Positions 44,792 to 49,945 of a DNA stretch of 49,945 bases are shown here, one piece after another. The DNA lies in assembly GCA_003158295.1 (NCBI GenBank), contig PMIP01000080.1, positions 3,187 through 53,131 on the forward strand. The letters are read 5' to 3'. A program made the position numbers and the translations under genes. Source of the DNA: Chloroflexota bacterium. GTDB lineage: Bacteria; Chloroflexota; Limnocylindria; Limnocylindrales; CSP1-4. Position 1 is the stretch's first letter. Each line of letters begins with the position of its first letter. A model generated the notes under the pieces. It saw only the letters and a program-made list of their open reading frames with translations. It was not told where the DNA came from and made no database searches.

Positions 44792-45333
44792 CGGGCCACC
44801 TCGGCCGCGATGGTCACCTGCGGTGCACGATCCGTCCGGCCGTCGGGCCAGAACCAGGTCCGCCTCGGAGTCAGCTCGATCAGCACCCGCTCGAAGAGCA
44901 ACGGGAATCCCAGCCGCGCCTTGAGCAGGCCGGCGACGGACGGATCCTTGCGCTTCCAGTTGTCCAGGAGCCGCTCCCAGCCGGCATGGAGGTCGTCCTC
45001 GGCGACTCTGGCGTCACATTGGATGGTCACCCTGCCGGCAAACGTCCCGATCGCATCTGGGTTGGTGACCGAGAAGCTGACCCGCGGGTTGGCTTTGATG
45101 TGGGCCACTTTGGCGCTGTCGAGGGCGCTGGAAGTCATGAAGATGCGGTCGCCCCACAGGAGCGGAATCATCGGGTAGGTGATCGGCCGGTCATCGGCGC
45201 CGATGACGGTCAGCTCGCCCACCAGGGCGGCATCGATCAGACGGGCGACCGGATACGGGAGCGCGGGCAATTGGGCCTCCGAACAAGAGACGCCTTCACG
45301 TGACTGCCGGAATTGTAGGGACTCCGGGTCCAC
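44788..45333 (-). CDS. Pyridoxamine 5'-phosphate oxidase-family (flavin split-barrel) protein
   Basis: LTVIGADDRPITYPMIPLLWGDRIFMTSSALDSAKVAHIKANPRVSFSVTNPDAIGTFAGRVTIQCDARV; ATGA overlap with the fusion gene. Confidence 0.85.
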   Translation of the reverse strand: MDPESLQFRQSREGVSCSEAQLPALPYPVARLIDAALVGELTVIGADDRPITYPMIPLLWGDRIFMTSSALDSAKVAHIKANPRVSFSVTNPDAIGTFAGRVTIQCDARVAEDDLHAGWERLLDNWKRKDPSVAGLLKARLGFPLLFERVLIELTPRRTWFWPDGRTDRAPQVTIAAEVAR

Positions 45334-45396
45334 TCCCGTCGAAGGGGCGATGCGGAGGGGGGCGATTCGACCCCGCGCGCGACGCCTTGACCGTCC

Positions 45397-46125
45397 TCAG
45401 CGCTGGCGGTCGCGGTCCGGCGAGCCGCCGAAGAATCGGATCGAGGCGGCACCGGCTTCCTTCTGCTCCGGCGTGATCAAGTGGCGCCGATCATGGGTGC
45501 TGTTGTGAGCGTAGTCGGCGAGGGTCTTCTGGAGAGCCTCGAGACGCCTCAGCTGGGCCGAGACGATGACCGACCAGCGCTGCTGGGATTCTCTGGGGCC
45601 GGTCGCGGCAAGGGCCCAGAGGGAACAGAGGTCATCCAGGCAGATCTCGGCCGAGCCCAAGGCGGCCGACCAGGCGGGATCGGCCGCGAGGTCGAGCAAT
45701 CGCCTGGCGGCGGCCCGCGAAGACTCGGAGATTCTGGCGCACACGGGACAGTGCGGATCGGCCAGCTCTCCAAGCCCGCGGGCCTGGGTGGCGGCGTCGT
45801 TGCCGGCGAGCTTCTTGAGAGTGACCAGCCGGCGGCGCAGAACGGCGTCCAGGAGGACCGCCGTGGCCAGCTGGCTGCTGGTCTGCTGCAGCTCCATGCG
45901 CGACAGACCGAAGCTGTGCGGCTGGCAGAAACCGAGGCCGCCGTCCATCTGGTCCCGCAGTCCGCGATCGGTGGCGCCCTCCCGGGCCAGCCCGCGCAGA
46001 GCCGCGAAGCTCGCTTCCTGGCGGGCATCGCAGACGGGGCAGCGGCCACGCTCCAGGGCTTCGGCGAGGCGGATCTCCTCGAAGTCCCGCGCCGGCAGCT
46101 TGCCCGGAAGGCCGGTCACCTCCAC
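45397..46125 (-). CDS. Uncharacterised protein with duplicated CPVC...CxxH/CxxD modules (putative Zn binding; DUF6062-like suspected)
   Basis: RCPVCDARQEA...GLGFCQPHSFGL and HCPVCARISES...AEICLDDLCSL. Confidence 0.7.
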   Translation of the reverse strand: MEVTGLPGKLPARDFEEIRLAEALERGRCPVCDARQEASFAALRGLAREGATDRGLRDQMDGGLGFCQPHSFGLSRMELQQTSSQLATAVLLDAVLRRRLVTLKKLAGNDAATQARGLGELADPHCPVCARISESSRAAARRLLDLAADPAWSAALGSAEICLDDLCSLWALAATGPRESQQRWSVIVSAQLRRLEALQKTLADYAHNSTHDRRHLITPEQKEAGAASIRFFGGSPDRDRQR

Positions 46126-46215
46126 GACCGATCGGCGATTGGCGTCGTCATGTCCGACAGCCTAACGTGCGGGCCGCCCCAGGGTGCGCCCCTCTCGATC
46201 AGCTCCGATCGCCCG

Positions 46216-46950
46216 CTAGCCCCGTCGGGTCATTGCCGCGTAGGTCACTCCGAACCCGAGAACGCACCACACGGCCAGCACCAGGAACGCACCAGGCGGC
46301 AGCCCGAACTCGTTAGGCGCGATCGTGCCTCGGGTCACCTCGCCCATGGCCTGGATCGGCAGGATGCTGTGGATCGTCTCCAGCCATGCCGGGAGCTTGC
46401 TCGGCAGGAACGTCAGCGGCGAGAACATGAACACGAAGACCACGATCGCCTGGGTGATGATCACCGTCAGCATGTAGGGCAGGACCGAGGCGAGGGCGTA
46501 GCCGAGGCATGTCGCCGTAAGGGCGACCATCACCATGGCCGGGACGACCAGGGGGCTGACCTGCAGATCGAGGCCGAACCGCCACGCGCCGACGAGAACG
46601 CCCAGGACCACGCCCGGGATGACGATGCCGAGCCAGACCGTCAGGTCGGCCACGAGGTAGGAAAGCCGCGGCACCGGCAGCGACCGCATGTAGGCCAGAC
46701 TCCCTTCGGTCCTCTGTTCCCCAACCGTCTGAGGGAGGGCAACCAGACCGACCGAGATCATCGAGATCGCCGGCGCTCCCGTCGCGATCAGGTAGATCGA
46801 CGTCCGGTCCAGCGTCGGGAAGAGAAGCGGGTAGCCCAGCACGATCCCGAGCGAGAAGAGCGTCTGGACCGCCATCATCAGCGGCAGGTACGCCTTCTTG
46901 CGCAGTGCCTGCCAGGTCACAAGCAGCTGATAGCTACGCAGCAGTTGCAC
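46216..46950 (-). CDS. ABC-2 type transporter permease
   Basis: Six-TM ABC-2 layout; PQTVGEQRTEGSLAYMRSLPVPRLSYLVADLTVWLGIVIPGVVLGVLVG...FSPLTFLPSKLPAWLETIHSILPIQAMGEVTRG. Confidence 0.9.
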   Translation of the reverse strand: MQLLRSYQLLVTWQALRKKAYLPLMMAVQTLFSLGIVLGYPLLFPTLDRTSIYLIATGAPAISMISVGLVALPQTVGEQRTEGSLAYMRSLPVPRLSYLVADLTVWLGIVIPGVVLGVLVGAWRFGLDLQVSPLVVPAMVMVALTATCLGYALASVLPYMLTVIITQAIVVFVFMFSPLTFLPSKLPAWLETIHSILPIQAMGEVTRGTIAPNEFGLPPGAFLVLAVWCVLGFGVTYAAMTRRG

Positions 46951-47896
46951 TTCGGGCCTCCTCTGGCTCCGCCGGCCGGGTTTCCACGCCGCCGACCAGC
47001 GCCACGTATACGTCCTCGAGCGTGGCCGGCCCGAGCGTGAACTCCTCTATGGCGCCGGCTCGCTGGAGCGATTCGGCCCAGGTCACGGCCTGGCCGGCGC
47101 CGTCCATGGGAATCCCAACCATCAACCTGTTGCCTACCGAGACCGAGGATCCGGGGAACGGAGAGATCGGGACGACGGCCGAGTCCGGGCTCAGAACGAG
47201 CTCCAGTCGGAGCGCGGCGCCGAGACGGCCCTTGAGCTCCGCGGGCGTCCCCTCGGCGATGACTCGACCCCCGTCCAGGATCGCCAGCCTGTCGACCGAA
47301 CGCTCGGCTTCGATCACGTTGTGGGTCACCAACAGGACGGCGGCCCCGTGGTCCGCCAGCGTTCGAACCTGCCGCCACAGGAGGCGGCGGCGGACCGGAT
47401 CCACGTCGTTGGTAGGCTCGTCGAGCATCACGACGCGGCCGGGTGAGACTGCCGCCATGGCGAATGCCACGAGCCTCTTCACGCCGCCGGAGAGACGGGC
47501 CGCGTCGATGTCCAACCACTCGCCAAGGTCGAGCGCGTCGACCAGCCGCTCGCGGCGGCGGCGGACCTCCAACTTCGACGAGCCACGAAGCTGGCCGAGA
47601 AGATCGATCGCCTGGCGGGGCGTGAGGCCGTCGATCGGCACCTGGGCCTGCGCCTGGAACGAACATAGCCGCCGTGCCAGGCCGGGATCGGCGACCATGT
47701 CGCGGCCGTCGATCCGGATGGTGCCGGAGGTCGGCCGGAGCAGGCCGACAACCTGGTTGACCAGGGTCGTCTTGCCGGCACCGTTGTGGCCGAGCAGGCC
47801 GAAGACTTCACCCTCGCCGACGGCCAGGCTGATCTGGTCGTTGGCTCGGGTCCCCGTCCTGTAGACCTTCGTAAGTTCCTCGAGCTGCAGCAACAC
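46934..47896 (-). CDS. ABC transporter ATP-binding protein
   Basis: Walker A GLLGHNGAGKTTLVNQ; signature RLSGGVKRLVAFAMA; Walker B RVVMLDEPTNDVDP. Confidence 0.95.
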   Translation of the reverse strand: MLLQLEELTKVYRTGTRANDQISLAVGEGEVFGLLGHNGAGKTTLVNQVVGLLRPTSGTIRIDGRDMVADPGLARRLCSFQAQAQVPIDGLTPRQAIDLLGQLRGSSKLEVRRRRERLVDALDLGEWLDIDAARLSGGVKRLVAFAMAAVSPGRVVMLDEPTNDVDPVRRRLLWRQVRTLADHGAAVLLVTHNVIEAERSVDRLAILDGGRVIAEGTPAELKGRLGAALRLELVLSPDSAVVPISPFPGSSVSVGNRLMVGIPMDGAGQAVTWAESLQRAGAIEEFTLGPATLEDVYVALVGGVETRPAEPEEARSATAA

Positions 47897-48001
47897 GTTC
47901 GTCCCCCTTTGCCAGTTTCAGGCAACACTCGTCCGGGCCGGGCCGCTTTGGGCGTCCCGGGTTTCGGGATCAGGATTGGCCGACGGCCCCGGGCCGCCGC
48001 G

Positions 48002-48415
48002 CTACTCGATGACTATTCGAACCTCATCGCCGTGGTCGGAGACCTCCAGGATCGGTCCGGTCATGCCGCTCTGGATCGCCTCGACGATGCGAGACCGGTG
48101 GTCCGGCGATAGGCCGGGTACCTGGTCGATCGCGAAACCCGCTGCCGCCAGCGGGATCTGGATATTCACGACGGGCCGGCCGTTCTCGGCGACGAAGATC
48201 CGAATCCGACGGCCGGCGAGGAGGTCCTGCGCGGAACCGCGGCGTCCTTCGGCGCTCGCTCTCGAGTCGGGAGCGGGGTCTTGACGCCCGCCGGCCGATC
48301 CGCGTGCCTCCGGCTGCCTCTTCTCTTCCAGGGCGGCCACGATAGGGGCGGCCTCCTCGGCGGTCAGCCGGCCTTCTGAGACCAGCTTCAGGAGCGCTTC
48401 GAGCTCACCCGACAT
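48002..48415 (-). CDS. Protein with N-terminal short-helix (SHOCT/YvlB-like) motif
   Basis: MSGELEALLKLVSEGRLTAEEAAPIVAALEEKR...; overlaps the end of the DUF4097 gene. Confidence 0.7.
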   Translation of the reverse strand: MSGELEALLKLVSEGRLTAEEAAPIVAALEEKRQPEARGSAGGRQDPAPDSRASAEGRRGSAQDLLAGRRIRIFVAENGRPVVNIQIPLAAAGFAIDQVPGLSPDHRSRIVEAIQSGMTGPILEVSDHGDEVRIVIE

Positions 48416-49526
48416 GACCCTGCCTCCCCGACCGATCCAGGCGCTCGGCAGCTTCGTCGACGCCGATCTCTCCTCGCTCAAGAGCCTGCAGGACGGCCAG
48501 CTCTTCATCCTGGGCCAGCTCGCCCTGGGATTCGGCCGTCTCTTCGGGGTTCCAGCTCTCGACGGACTCGGCCGGAGCGGACTCCTCCGGCTCGGCCGTG
48601 ACCTGGTCCGCCATCGTCGCCGGGGCCGGCGACGATGTGCCCGACGTTTCGGATTCCGTGCTCCCGGACGCGGCCGGACCCGAGGCGGCGACGGTCCGGT
48701 CCTCAGGCCTGGCTGCCAGCAGATGCAGGCCGCCGGAGGTGGAGTTGACCCGGAAGGCCGCGCGACCGTCGCCCACGATCGACCGCCAGAAACCTCGTCC
48801 GCCTTCTACCCGATGCTCGATCTCGGAGACGATCGAGCCCGAGACGGTGCGGAGCTCAGCCGTGACACCCGAGAGCGGCGTCAGGGAGACGCTGCCGGAG
48901 ATAGATTCCGCCCGGTAGTCGCCCGCCGGATCCAACTCCCCTATGACGGAGATGCCGCCGCTCGTCGAAGAGAGGATCATCCCGTGGAAGCAGTTGGCCC
49001 GAGCCCGTATCCCCCCCGAGATCGTGTTGCAGCGAAGCCTCAGGTCGCCGCCGCGATCGAGAGCTATCGACCCGGAGATGGAGCCGGCTTCGACGATCCC
49101 GCCCAGGCCCCAGAGGCGAATGTCGCCCGAGACCGTCCGGTACTTCTGGTCGCCGATCAGGGAGATCGCCTCGATCGAGCCGCTCATCGTCTCCAGGCGA
49201 ACCCGCGTCCCCCAGGGCACGTCGATGGCGATGTCCGCGCTGACGCGTGCTCCGCCGAAGAGCCAGGCCAGTCCAGAGGAAAGGCGCCGTTCGGGCGTCT
49301 CGATCTCGAGCGATCCGGGGCCGCGGTCTATCAGGACTCGCCCGGTCTCGAGCGCTCGCTCGGCCGAGGCGTGATCGGTCGCTCGGATCCTGTACGCGAC
49401 CGTCATCCGAGCTTCCTCGCCGTCGATGCCGCGAACTCGCAGCAGACCGCCGATGGTCTTGATGGACATTCGTCCGCTGGTACCCAGCCGATGGGCGAGC
49501 GTCTCAGTGCGCTCCAGCGTCCCCAT
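48405..49526 (-). CDS. DUF4097-family beta-solenoid protein with C-terminal short-helix motif
   Basis: Eight repeats of the (T/S)xSG(S/G/D)(I/V/L) type, e.g. METMSGSIEAI, RTVSGDIRLW, GSISGSIALD, NTISGGIRAR; C-terminal LAVLQALERGEIGVDEAAERLD; no signal peptide seen. Confidence 0.85.
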   Translation of the reverse strand: MGTLERTETLAHRLGTSGRMSIKTIGGLLRVRGIDGEEARMTVAYRIRATDHASAERALETGRVLIDRGPGSLEIETPERRLSSGLAWLFGGARVSADIAIDVPWGTRVRLETMSGSIEAISLIGDQKYRTVSGDIRLWGLGGIVEAGSISGSIALDRGGDLRLRCNTISGGIRARANCFHGMILSSTSGGISVIGELDPAGDYRAESISGSVSLTPLSGVTAELRTVSGSIVSEIEHRVEGGRGFWRSIVGDGRAAFRVNSTSGGLHLLAARPEDRTVAASGPAASGSTESETSGTSSPAPATMADQVTAEPEESAPAESVESWNPEETAESQGELAQDEELAVLQALERGEIGVDEAAERLDRSGRQGHVG

Positions 49527-49530
49527 CCCG

Positions 49531-49944
49531 TTACTCCTTCCGACCGCGGAGCGCCGCCGCGGCCTCTTCCGACGTGATCTCATGTCGGGCCAGCCGCTCG
49601 AGCACCTCACGGCGCAGTTCGGCCGTCTCGCCCGAGCGAGTGGTCTCGTCCTCGCCTTCGTCGCCGATCGGGGCCCCGTCCGCCAGCCCAAGCGCCCTTA
49701 CCAGAGCGTCGATCCGAGCTCGAACGGTTGGGTACGACACCTTGAGCTCGCGCTCGAGTTCCTTGGCGTTGCCCCTGGCGCGCAGGAAGCTCTCGAGCAG
49801 CCCGAGTTGCTCGCGGTTCAGGCGCCCGAACCGACCGACGTTGAAGTCGCCCTCGATCGCCGTGCCACAGCCGCGGCACACGAGCCGAGTTATCGACAAT
49901 TCGCTCGAACAGACCGGACAGGTTGAGATGACGTCGCGTGCCAT
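49531..49944 (-). CDS. DUF2089-family regulator (zinc ribbon + HTH)
   Basis: STCPVCSSELSITRLVCRGCGTAIEGDFNVGRFGRLNREQLGLLESFLRARGNAKELERELKVSYPTVRARIDALVRALG. Confidence 0.92.
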   Translation of the reverse strand: MARDVISTCPVCSSELSITRLVCRGCGTAIEGDFNVGRFGRLNREQLGLLESFLRARGNAKELERELKVSYPTVRARIDALVRALGLADGAPIGDEGEDETTRSGETAELRREVLERLARHEITSEEAAAALRGRKE

Positions 49945-49945
49945 G

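Overview
A ~50 kb high-GC bacterial chromosomal segment. Gene content and protein style suggest a Chloroflexota-like organism; this is inference only. Positions 1-18.7 kb hold a complete minus-strand dcw (division/cell-wall) cluster: mraZ-rsmH-(66-aa ORF)-ftsL-like-ftsI-murF-mraY-murD-ftsW-murG-murB-ddl-ftsQ-ftsA-yjbQ-ftsZ-yggS-DUF167, followed by the truncated 5' end of a tRNA. murC and murE are absent from the cluster. Positions 18.8-24.4 kb carry a degenerate hemerythrin-like protein, a LysM membrane protein, rnpB (RNase P RNA), a GNAT acetyltransferase, PPK2, an SPFH protein and an unassigned tRNA-like/structured element. Positions 24.5-34.9 kb are a TCA/propionate hub: an RNase HI-like gene, sdhBADC, idh, sucCD, mce and the mcm large subunit, with a ~45-bp-spaced 10-bp-repeat array between mcm and mce. 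Positions 35-37 kb carry parAB behind an intergenic region with two inverted DnaA boxes. Positions 37-50 kb are accessory: a UbiA-family ORF lacking a canonical start, PlsC, a winged-helix-NTase/HEPN pair with two operator-like palindromes, tag, apbE, a PPOX-like domain fused to a UbiA prenyltransferase next to a stand-alone PPOX protein, an ABC-2 exporter, and a DUF2089/DUF4097/short-helix module. Strongest second-look items: the MraZ operator and promoter, the divergent wHTH-MNT/HEPN pair with operators, the mcm-mce repeat array, the variant MurD/MurF active-site motifs with murC/murE missing, the PPOX-UbiA fusion and the DUF2089-DUF4097-ABC module. No CRISPR array, IS element or prophage was seen.
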